From positions 1 through 5,010 of the forward strand of contig CAZAYB010000216.1 of assembly GCA_964489215.1 (NCBI GenBank): 5,010 nt of DNA, written 5' to 3'. Below, piece by piece: positions 1 through 5,010 of the stretch; the first letter of the stretch is position 1, and each line of letters opens with the position of its first letter. Under the pieces are notes generated by a model. The model searched no databases. It saw only the letters and a program-made list of their open reading frames with translations, and was not told the DNA's origin. Made by a program: the position numbers and the translations under genes. The DNA is from CAZAYB01 sp964489215 (lineage in GTDB: Bacteria > Planctomycetota > Phycisphaerae > Sedimentisphaerales > Anaerohalosphaeraceae).

Positions 1-44
1 TAAATGGTATCATGAAATCATAATTTAAATGAGCTATATATTTT

Positions 45-308
45 TTGACCGCACGCGGTGTCCAGCCGCATGAACCTGCTTTAATCTGCTCAAAAGACGC
101 CGGAAACAACTGGAGATTGCTGCAGACTAATGAGATAATTCCTGATTATTTGGAATATGACATTAATAAAGATTTCCAATTCGACTACAAAGACATAGTT
201 GCAATTTCTAATAACTGGCTTGAAGATTCTTGTGACAGTCCCGCAGATTTGGACGACAATTGTTTTGTAAATTTTTCTGATTTTTCAATATTTTCCAAAG
301 CTTGGTGA
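45..308 (+). pseudogene. C-terminal remnant of a secreted Asp-box (sialidase-like) protein with a dockerin-like tail
   Basis: The 87-codon frame opens only at a TTG with no Shine-Dalgarno sequence. An in-frame TGA lies at 30-32, and all three + frames are closed in the first 44 bases, so no longer gene can enter from the left. Residues 16-23 (SKDAGNNW) fit the Asp-box S-x-D-x-G-x-x-W of sialidase/BNR beta-propellers, and HEPALI at 9-14 resembles an EPA segment of the same enzymes. From about residue 38 a two-part dockerin-like module follows: DINKDFQFDYKDI...NNWL, then DLDDNCFVNFSDF...AW. In planctomycetes such tails close many secreted glycan-active proteins and probably serve in surface attachment or complex formation. 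There is no signal peptide, no complete propeller blade and no start, so I read it as a decayed gene end, perhaps with internal deletions. A genuine small dockerin protein is possible but less likely. The dockerin call is firm; the sialidase origin is tentative. Confidence 0.55.
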
Positions 309-319
309 CTGAATAAGCG

Positions 320-340
320 CAAGCTCAGCTTGATTTTTTT
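320..340 (+). terminator. Intrinsic terminator after the dockerin fragment
   Basis: CAAGC (320-324) pairs with GCTTG (328-332) around a 3-base loop and is followed by A and seven Ts (334-340). It starts 12 bases after the TGA at 306-308, the expected place for a rho-independent terminator. A second inverted repeat, TGATTTT (331-337) with AAAATCA (341-347), overlaps the T tract and could give some termination in the other direction. The stem is short, so strength is uncertain. Confidence 0.55.
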
Positions 341-420
341 AAAATCACAACTCGACGCTTAACATGTACAATAATTATGAATAACATAAAAAAAGCCGGC
401 AAAGGTCTAAAAACATAAAA

Positions 421-449
421 TTGACCGCGGTCAAAGCTGAAAATAAAAT
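421..449 (+). promoter_or_regulatory. Sigma70-type promoter for treT with palindromic operator over the -35 box
   Basis: TTGACC (421-426, five of six to the -35 consensus) and TAAAAT (444-449, five of six to the -10 consensus) are separated by exactly 17 bases. Initiation would fall near 456, giving a leader of about 200 bases before the treT start at 657. The -35 box forms the left half of a perfect 14-base palindrome, TTGACCGCGGTCAA (421-434). A dimeric regulator bound there would compete with RNA polymerase, which fits repression of the treT operon. The regulator is unknown. A perfect TTGACA also occurs at 449-454 but has no usable -10 at the right distance. Confidence 0.5.
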
Positions 450-455
450 TGACAA

Positions 456-656
456 CCACAAGGGCAATAAATCTGCCGGGTCGCTTGCATCGAACCTGAC
501 ATTAGGGTCATAACTTATCTTTACTTGATTTACAATTGCGACAAAATTCACGAAATTAAGAATTTTGCTAATAGGAAATAAGAAAATTCCTTATTTTATG
601 AACCCCTGAAACGGATTACAAATGACGAAAAAGTCAAAAGAAAGGAATCATACCAC
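456..656 (+). promoter_or_regulatory. Long treT leader with alternative hairpins
   Basis: This stretch has no convincing gene. It is the predicted untranslated leader of treT and is AT-rich in its second half. CAAAATTC (542-549) pairs perfectly with GAATTTTG (560-567), and AAATAAG (576-582) pairs with CTTATTT (590-596). AAAATTC is repeated at 583-589, so the arm at 560-566 can pair instead with 583-589, which would break the other two hairpins. This layout resembles attenuator-type leaders, but the AT-rich composition makes chance matches easy. No known riboswitch class was recognised. Confidence 0.25.
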
Positions 657-660
657 ATGA
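622..660 (+). other. Possible 12-codon leader peptide overlapping the treT start
   Basis: ATG at 622 opens a 12-codon frame (MTKKSKERNHTT) whose TGA (658-660) overlaps the treT ATG (657-659) as ATGA, the usual geometry of translational coupling. The treT Shine-Dalgarno sequence AAAGGA (641-646) lies inside it. Its own ribosome binding site is weak (ACGGA at 611-615), and so short a frame can arise by chance. It is listed as a candidate only. Confidence 0.2.
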
Positions 661-1883
661 CGGACAAAACACAGAAACTGATCACGGTCGAGGATTATGA
701 ATCTTACATCGGATCGGAAACGGTTGAACGTATTTACCATAAAGCCGAACATCTCAAGGGGTTGCACGTCGCCAATGTCAATTCCACCTATTACGGCGGT
801 GGAGTGGCCGAATTGCTGTCATCCTTGACGTTGCTGATGAACAGTGTCGGCATCAAGACCGGCTGGCGTGTGATTCAGGGATCGCCCGACTTTTTCAGCA
901 TAACCAAAAAAATGCACAACGCCCTCCAGGGCGACTGTATTAATCTAAGTGATCGGAAGAAGAAAATCTACGAAGATGTGATCTATGAAAATGTAATCCG
1001 AAATCATTTGACCCACGACATGGTTGTCATTCATGACCCCCAGCCGCTGCCGATGATTCAGCATTACAAAAAGAAAGGTCCCTGGATATGGCGGTGTCAT
1101 CTGGACCTGTCAGTCGGTGAATGTGAACTGTGGAATTATCTCAAACCGTTTGTTGAATGTTACGACGCAACGGTTTTCAGTATCAAAGAGTATCAGCAAA
1201 AACTGAATACCCCGCAACTGTATTTTATGCCCGCGATTAACCCGTTTTCCATTAAAAATAAAGAAATGACAGCAGAAGAGATTAACGAACGCTTGAGCCA
1301 CTATGATATCCCGACCGATCTGCCGCTGGTGGTACAGATTTCTCGATTTGATAAATTCAAAGACCCCGAAGGCGTGATAGAGGCCTTCAAAATCGCTCGC
1401 AAAGAGGTCGACGCAACCCTGGTTCTGCTCGGTAATGTCGCCACCGATGACCCGGAAGGCAGTAAGGTTTACAATTCCCTGCTGGATTCGCGGGAAGAAC
1501 GAATCATAATTCTCAGTGAAGAAGATACCGCATTGGTCAACGCACTCCAGCGCAAGGCCGCTGTGGTCTTGCAGAAATCTATCCGCGAGGGGTTTGGCCT
1601 GACCGTCACCGAGGCCATGTGGAAGGGCGCCGCAGTAGTCGCAGGCAACGTCGGCGGAATACGATACCAGATCGAAGATGGTAAAAACGGCTTTTTGGTT
1701 TCCGATATCGACCAGGCGGCACAACGCATGGTTCAGCTTATCAAGGATGATAAACTGCGAAAGCAGCTTGGTGAAAAAGCCCGCGAAACCGTCGAGAAGA
1801 ACTTTCTTATGTCCCGGCTGCTGGAGCAATATCTGGATTTATTCAGCTCGTTTGAAACGATTTATAAATTGAAACATAACTGA
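657..1883 (+). CDS. treT: Trehalose synthase (glycosyltransferring), TreT type, GT4 family
   Basis: Cytosolic GT-B retaining glycosyltransferase of 408 residues, close to the roughly 410 of archaeal and Thermotoga-type TreT. That family makes trehalose from NDP-glucose and free glucose and can run in reverse. The N-terminal acceptor domain has NSTYYGGGVAE (42-52, the glycine loop), IHDPQP (125-130) and WIWRCHLDLS (143-152), all typical of TreT. The donor domain starts near VVQISRFDKFKDPEG (225-239, the phosphate-binding SR-FD-K-KDP segment) and carries the GT4 E-x7-E motif at E311-GFGLTVT-E319. GNVGGIR (330-336) and DGKNGFLV follow. There is no signal peptide or membrane segment. ATG at 657 is favoured by AAAGGA 10 bases upstream and by a normal family N terminus. 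It is the first gene of a likely three-gene unit; the next frame starts 37 bases after its TGA. Family assignment is strong. Choice of ADP- or UDP-glucose cannot be read from the sequence, and a related GT4 acceptor cannot be fully excluded. Confidence 0.85.
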   Translation: MTDKTQKLITVEDYESYIGSETVERIYHKAEHLKGLHVANVNSTYYGGGVAELLSSLTLLMNSVGIKTGWRVIQGSPDFFSITKKMHNALQGDCINLSDRKKKIYEDVIYENVIRNHLTHDMVVIHDPQPLPMIQHYKKKGPWIWRCHLDLSVGECELWNYLKPFVECYDATVFSIKEYQQKLNTPQLYFMPAINPFSIKNKEMTAEEINERLSHYDIPTDLPLVVQISRFDKFKDPEGVIEAFKIARKEVDATLVLLGNVATDDPEGSKVYNSLLDSREERIIILSEEDTALVNALQRKAAVVLQKSIREGFGLTVTEAMWKGAAVVAGNVGGIRYQIEDGKNGFLVSDIDQAAQRMVQLIKDDKLRKQLGEKARETVEKNFLMSRLLEQYLDLFSSFETIYKLKHN

Positions 1884-1890
1884 CCCCCCT

Positions 1891-1920
1891 TTGACATCTG
1901 TGATATTGTAAGGCTGTAAC
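1891..1920 (+). promoter_or_regulatory. Weak candidate internal promoter upstream of the ligase-like frame and galT
   Basis: A perfect TTGACA (1891-1896) lies in the short gap after treT. The only -10 candidate, TGTAAC (1915-1920), matches four of six with an 18-base spacer. Initiation would then fall at about 1927, just inside the small ligase-like frame, so this promoter would serve mainly galT. The weak -10 keeps confidence low. Confidence 0.2.
1909..1913 (+). promoter_or_regulatory. Ribosome binding site of the ligase-like small protein
   Basis: TAAGG at 1909-1913, 7 bases before the ATG at 1921, is a credible Shine-Dalgarno sequence. It matters because it suggests that the mosaic ligase fragment is still translated and is not a silent relic. 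Confidence 0.45.
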
Positions 1921-2178
1921 ATGGATTTCAAAAAGAATCCCAAAACGAAATTTAAACGGGTCGATAAACTCAAAAAGGTCAGGCATACCCAGCCGATGCT
2001 CAGCTTAAATGCAGCACTGCAAGAAAAAGAGGTCAAAGATTTTAGCGACTACGTCAGCAGCAATACTGATTACCTGGTCGTCGGCGAGGACCCGGGCAGC
2101 AAACGAGATGAGGCAGAAAAACAGGAGACAGTCAAGATCATCGACGAAAAAAAGTTTGAAAAACTGTTGAAAAAATAA
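1921..2178 (+). CDS. Small mosaic protein: N-terminal LigA segment joined to the LigA BRCT C terminus, catalytic core absent
   Basis: An 85-residue, lysine-rich protein (18 K) built from two pieces of NAD-dependent DNA ligase. Residues 19-41 (KVRHTQPMLSLNAALQEKEVKDF) match the conserved LigA stretch just before the catalytic KxDG motif (IRHEVPMLSLDN... in E. coli). Residues 42-85 (SDYVSSNTDYLVVGEDPGSK, then IIDEKKFEKLL) match the last part of the BRCT domain (GSVSKKTDLVIAGEAAGSK...VIDEAEMLRLL in E. coli). Everything between is missing: the adenylation lysine, OB fold, zinc finger, helix-hairpin-helix repeats and first half of BRCT. It therefore cannot act as a ligase. The junction near residues 41-42 is in frame, an RBS is present, and the gene sits between treT and galT on the same strand, 37 and 31 bases from them. 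It may be an internal-deletion relic or a retained microprotein with a BRCT-like binding surface. The homology comes from motif memory, not from a search. Confidence 0.7.
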   Translation: MDFKKNPKTKFKRVDKLKKVRHTQPMLSLNAALQEKEVKDFSDYVSSNTDYLVVGEDPGSKRDEAEKQETVKIIDEKKFEKLLKK

Positions 2179-2209
2179 ATACGCCTGCAATAAGAAAAAT
2201 ATATTGAAA

Positions 2210-3229
2210 ATGACTCGAACCAACAATCAATTACGGCAGAATATTCTTACGGGACAATGGATCATCTATGCCCCGGATCGGGCAAGCAGACCGGGCCAGC
2301 ATGGACAGCAACCACAGGACACGAATCAGTCGCTTTCCGAATGGGATGCGAAATGCCCGTTTTGTCCCGGAAATGAAAGCATGCTGCCCGACATTTTGAT
2401 GGAACTGGAAAATACTGATACCGCTTCCTGGGCCGCGCGGGTTGTCCCCAATAAATACCCTGCCGTGATGACCAACCCGGACACCCATAACAGCAGCTCT
2501 GGGCTGTATAAAACCGCTGCCGCCTACGGACGACATGAAGTCATTATCGAAACACCGCGTCATAATCAGGACATCCCCGACATGCCGACCGAACAGATTT
2601 GCGCCCTCTTAAACGCCTATGTACGTCGGCAGTTGGTTTTGCTCGAACAGTATCCTGATATTGGCAATGTCATTGTCTTCCGCAATCACGGTCACAGTTC
2701 CGGCACATCGCTGGTGCATCCGCATTCACAACTGATCGCTACCGCTATTGTTCCGGCCGCCATACGTCAACGGCAAATGACGGCGGAACAGTATTTTGAA
2801 AAAAATCATCGCTGTGTAGTCTGCGACCTGATCGATCATGAAAAGCGGTCCGGCGAACGTATAGTTCACGAAAATAATGCCTTTACGGCGACGGTTCCCT
2901 TTGCCGCAGAAACGCCCTATGAGGTCTGGATTATCCCCAAACAGCACAAAAGTGATTTTACAAGAATGACCCCGGCTGAGATATCCGACTTGGCGTCCAT
3001 TATGCACGGGGTTCTTTCAGTCTATCGTAACCGGCTCAGCGACCTGGATTACAACTATGTCATCCATTCGTATACACAAAAAAACCCAAAACTGCATTGG
3101 TACCTGCAAATACGTCCCCGAATGACGATTCCCGCAGGGTTTGAGATCGGCTCCGAGATGCATATCAATCCCTCGCTGCCGGAGGCTGACGCCAAACTGA
3201 TTCGAACGGAAATGGCGGTTAGAAAGTAA
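2210..3229 (+). CDS. galT: GalT-family nucleotidyltransferase (galactose-1-phosphate uridylyltransferase or ADP-glucose phosphorylase type)
   Basis: HIT-superfamily GalT protein of 339 residues, a usual length. It transfers a nucleoside monophosphate between an NDP-sugar and a sugar phosphate (or phosphate) through a nucleotidyl-histidine intermediate in the cytosol. Zinc-site cysteines are C49-PF-C52 and C202-VV-C205. NKYP (81-84), RHEVIIE (108-114) and FRNHGHSSGTS (157-167) lead to the active-site HPHSQ (170-174), with H172 as expected nucleophile. The second domain has TPYEVWIIPKQH (235-246) and ends in HWYLQIRPR (296-304) and GFEIG...INPSLPE (310-325). HWY, where classical GalT has H-x-H, resembles plant ADP-glucose phosphorylase (HWFLQI), so substrates may differ from galactose 1-phosphate. 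ATG at 2210 is preferred over TTG at 2204; neither has a good ribosome binding site, so translation may depend on the upstream frame 31 bases away. Its position behind treT suggests a shared NDP-glucose / glucose 1-phosphate role. Confidence 0.8.
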   Translation: MTRTNNQLRQNILTGQWIIYAPDRASRPGQHGQQPQDTNQSLSEWDAKCPFCPGNESMLPDILMELENTDTASWAARVVPNKYPAVMTNPDTHNSSSGLYKTAAAYGRHEVIIETPRHNQDIPDMPTEQICALLNAYVRRQLVLLEQYPDIGNVIVFRNHGHSSGTSLVHPHSQLIATAIVPAAIRQRQMTAEQYFEKNHRCVVCDLIDHEKRSGERIVHENNAFTATVPFAAETPYEVWIIPKQHKSDFTRMTPAEISDLASIMHGVLSVYRNRLSDLDYNYVIHSYTQKNPKLHWYLQIRPRMTIPAGFEIGSEMHINPSLPEADAKLIRTEMAVRK

Positions 3230-3278
3230 ACATTTTTTTTGACATAACTAAACAGCAGGATTTTGTAAGAATAAAACC

Positions 3279-3303
3279 AGCGGGACAGTTGATAAGCCCC
3301 GCT
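3279..3303 (-). terminator. Probable intrinsic terminator of the asparagine synthetase gene
   Basis: AGCGGG (3279-3284) and CCCGCT (3298-3303) form a 6-base GC-rich stem with a 13-base loop in the gap between two convergent genes. On the - strand the stem is followed by GGTTTTATTCTT, a fair U-rich tract, about 20 bases after the stop at 3323-3325. On the + strand the following bases are not T-rich, so it would serve galT poorly. The eight Ts at 3233-3240 after galT have no stem in front of them. Confidence 0.4.
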
Positions 3304-3322
3304 CGCTCTATTCTAATTTAAG

Positions 3323-4786
3323 TTATTTGAAGGGGTCCCAGCGGCTGACAAGTTTTTCGAAAGACAAGCCGGGAAACTTTTCCTTAAATATATTGTAATA
3401 CCACAACTCCTTGGGACTGCTGAGATAATAGCCTCCTTCGGTATTGCGTTTAGCTTCATTAAAGTCTGAATCTTTAATTACCCCTGAGGCAAGTTCATCC
3501 ATGAGACCGTCTGTGCCGGTTCCTCCGGAAAAACGCAATTTGACTCTTTTGTAGATATCTTCAGGCAGCATATCTTTGAAAGCTTCACGTAATATCCATT
3601 TTTCAATAAGTGTGCCGGTTCCCGGATCATGAATTTTCCACCTGACGGGAATCTGCAAAGCAGTGGCTATGACGTCAGTATCGATAAACGGGGTCCTGTA
3701 ATTTATCGAATTGCCCATCATCGCGCGATCGAGTCGCTGGACAGCAGTATTATATGCGATAGCAATGAGTTTTTCCATCATTTTGAGTTGCTGTGATTCT
3801 GTGGGCAGCTTTTTGAGCAGATGGTAGCCGCCGAAAAGCTCATCGCCCCCTTCGCCGCTAAGAATGCACTTGGTGTATTTAGCGGCAGTCTTGGATGCAA
3901 AAAGGTTAGCGATAGTACCGCTCACACAGTCTTCGTCAAAAGATTCCAGTGTATACACGGCACGGGGTATTATTTCCCGAATGTCTGCCTTGTCAAAAAG
4001 AAAAGTTTCGTGTTTTGCACCAAGATATTTTGCCATTATAGCTGCATTTTCAAGGTCCGGACCACCTTTGACACCTACTGTTATCATGGGCAGGTCTGGG
4101 TTGGTTTTGTGTGCGATTGATGCAATTATAGAACTATCAAGCCCGCCGCTGAGAAGACAGGCCCCAACCGCACCATCTGACATGCGTTTATTAACTGATT
4201 CTATTAGGCAGTCACGAAGCTGATCAGCAGCCTTTTGGAAGTCTGCAGGTATTTGCACCTCAGGCATATGCGCAACATAACCTGCCACACCTGTTTTAGC
4301 TGAAAAGTAAGTTCCAGGCAGAAGTTCCTGGACATCCTCAGTGATACCTGTAAGTGATTTGAGCTCGGAGGCAAAGCAAATATTACCGTCTGCAGTTTTG
4401 CCGAAGTAAAGCGGCCTGACGCCTACGCAGTCACGCACGAGGATTATATCATCGCCGTCATATACTGCACATGCAAATACACCTTTAAGAAAACCTCCAA
4501 ACCCTCTCCCATGCTTTTTAAATAAAGAAAGAGCTATACCTGCATCAGTTTTAGCTTCTGAACGCTCGTTATATATTTCGCCGTCAAAAAGAATGACGGT
4601 TTGATTATCTTTTTCTATTCCGTTGCCGTGTTTGGCAGAAAGGTCAGATGAGACTGCTCCGCCGCAGAAATTTTGTGCCTCGTATTGGTTAAGTGTGTCC
4701 GGCCCGCGGTGGTTAATAGTCTCTAACATTTGCTTTACTGTATCTTTTTGAGGTTCTTTACCAAATAAACCGGCTATTCCAGCCAT
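3323..4786 (-). CDS. asnB: AsnB-family asparagine synthetase lacking the glutaminase nucleophile (probably ammonia-dependent)
   Basis: 487 residues, two domains. The C-terminal ATP-pyrophosphatase/synthetase domain looks intact: PP-loop LLSGGLDSS (211-219), ESFDED (281-286), LSGEGGDELFGGY (309-321), RTPFID (364-369) and EKWILR (395-400). These residues activate aspartate as beta-aspartyl-AMP for amidation to asparagine. The N-terminal Ntn glutaminase domain keeps its fold signatures (HRGPD 26-30, GEIYN 69-73, and D81 likely equivalent to the conserved Asp98) but starts MAGIAG instead of MCGIAG. The catalytic Cys is therefore Ala, the oxyanion Asn of NGEIYN is D68, and the R-L-S-I motif is absent. 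Free ammonia is the likely nitrogen source. A beta-lactam-synthetase-like role is an alternative, since those AsnB relatives also lost this Cys. The start at 4786 is supported by AAAGGA (4795-4800) 8 bases upstream. It is transcribed alone, convergent to galT, and appears more AT-rich than the + strand genes. Confidence 0.85.
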   Translation of the reverse strand: MAGIAGLFGKEPQKDTVKQMLETINHRGPDTLNQYEAQNFCGGAVSSDLSAKHGNGIEKDNQTVILFDGEIYNERSEAKTDAGIALSLFKKHGRGFGGFLKGVFACAVYDGDDIILVRDCVGVRPLYFGKTADGNICFASELKSLTGITEDVQELLPGTYFSAKTGVAGYVAHMPEVQIPADFQKAADQLRDCLIESVNKRMSDGAVGACLLSGGLDSSIIASIAHKTNPDLPMITVGVKGGPDLENAAIMAKYLGAKHETFLFDKADIREIIPRAVYTLESFDEDCVSGTIANLFASKTAAKYTKCILSGEGGDELFGGYHLLKKLPTESQQLKMMEKLIAIAYNTAVQRLDRAMMGNSINYRTPFIDTDVIATALQIPVRWKIHDPGTGTLIEKWILREAFKDMLPEDIYKRVKLRFSGGTGTDGLMDELASGVIKDSDFNEAKRNTEGGYYLSSPKELWYYNIFKEKFPGLSFEKLVSRWDPFK

Positions 4787-4908
4787 AACAATAATCCTTT
4801 CGATAAAATAATATATACTATGTTTAACTCAACATTTTACTATGGATTAATAAACACTTAAAATAATTTAAATCGCTCTTTTGAATTGGCTTAAACAGTA
4901 AGGAGCAA

Positions 4909-4936
4909 ATTATAACATTTCCATAGTTTTTTGCAA
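4909..4936 (-). promoter_or_regulatory. Sigma70-type promoter for the asnB-family gene
   Basis: On the - strand, TTGCAA (4936-4931, four of six to consensus) and a perfect TATAAT (4914-4909) are separated by 16 bases. Initiation near 4902 would give a leader of about 115 bases before the ATG at 4786, AT-rich and without a recognised riboswitch. The rest of the right-hand gap (4937-5010) shows nothing I can name. Confidence 0.5.
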
Positions 4937-5010
4937 CACTGCTTTGAAGAGCCTGCAATACGACACCTGGTATATAAGAAAATCTGTAAAATTTTTATAA
5001 GCTGTTTATT

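Noticed and set aside
560..596. H-type pseudoknot from the crossing arms in the treT leader
   Set aside because: The two connecting loops would be zero bases long for 7-base stems, which is sterically unlikely; the pairings are better read as alternatives.
1110..1829. A 239-codon open frame on the - strand inside treT
   Set aside because: It lies wholly antisense to a gene with clear family motifs, shows no recognisable domain and has no ribosome binding site; it reflects treT codon use.
2204..2209. TTG at 2204 as the galT start
   Set aside because: It would add only two residues, has no better ribosome binding site than the ATG at 2210, and ATG is the more usual start.
3233..3240. Run of eight Ts directly after galT as a terminator
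   Set aside because: No stem precedes it on the + strand, so it does not meet the criteria for an intrinsic terminator.
3821..4223. Two overlapping open frames on the + strand (about 100 and 120 codons) antisense to the asparagine synthetase gene
   Set aside because: Low-complexity shadow translations without motifs, fully inside a well-supported gene on the other strand.
4839..4927. ACTATGGA at 4839-4846 and its inverted copy at 4920-4927, the second lying in the spacer of the asnB promoter
   Set aside because: It could be an operator pair, but one 8-base match is about what is expected by chance in some 220 AT-rich bases.
4899..4970. AAGGAG followed by a short frame beginning with ATT on the + strand near the right edge
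   Set aside because: No ATG, GTG or TTG at the proper spacing; the region is explained by the - strand promoter.
1..5010. tRNA, rRNA, CRISPR array, insertion sequence or transposase
   Set aside because: Both strands were read for these; no cloverleaf, spaced repeats, terminal inverted repeats or transposase motifs were seen.

Overview
The window looks like chromosomal DNA from a bacterium, most probably a planctomycete of the Phycisphaerae type (anaerobic, polysaccharide-degrading). The main clue is the fragment near the left edge. It ends in the paired, calcium-loop, dockerin-like repeat (D-x-N-x-D followed by NNWL, then a second half ending in W) that closes many secreted proteins of that group. 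No 16S or other marker is present, so this placement is an inference.

Left part (1-656). A short open frame (45-308) carries an Asp-box and a dockerin-like tail. It has no credible start and is probably the remnant of a secreted sialidase-like protein. A compact intrinsic terminator follows it. The next 300 bases hold a good sigma70-type promoter (TTGACC, 17 bases, TAAAAT) whose -35 box lies in a perfect 14-base palindrome. The leader of about 200 bases behind it contains mutually exclusive hairpins and a 12-codon frame that overlaps the next start codon.

Middle part (657-3229, + strand). Three genes are closely spaced and probably form one transcript. They are a GT4-family trehalose synthase of the TreT type; an 85-codon frame that joins an N-terminal piece of NAD-dependent DNA ligase directly to the end of its BRCT domain, without the catalytic core; and a GalT-family nucleotidyltransferase of the GalT / ADP-glucose phosphorylase type. 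TreT interconverts NDP-glucose plus glucose with trehalose plus NDP. A GalT-family enzyme exchanges NDP-sugars and sugar 1-phosphates. The two together could link trehalose to the glucose 1-phosphate pool.

Right part (3230-5010). A convergent gene on the - strand encodes an AsnB-family asparagine synthetase. It has an intact synthetase domain, but the N-terminal glutaminase domain has lost its nucleophile (MAGIAG instead of MCGIAG) and other active-site residues. It has its own promoter near the right edge and a probable terminator in the intergenic gap.

The strongest points for follow-up are the catalytic-core-less DNA ligase mosaic, the glutaminase-dead AsnB, and the palindrome-covered promoter with alternative leader structures in front of treT.
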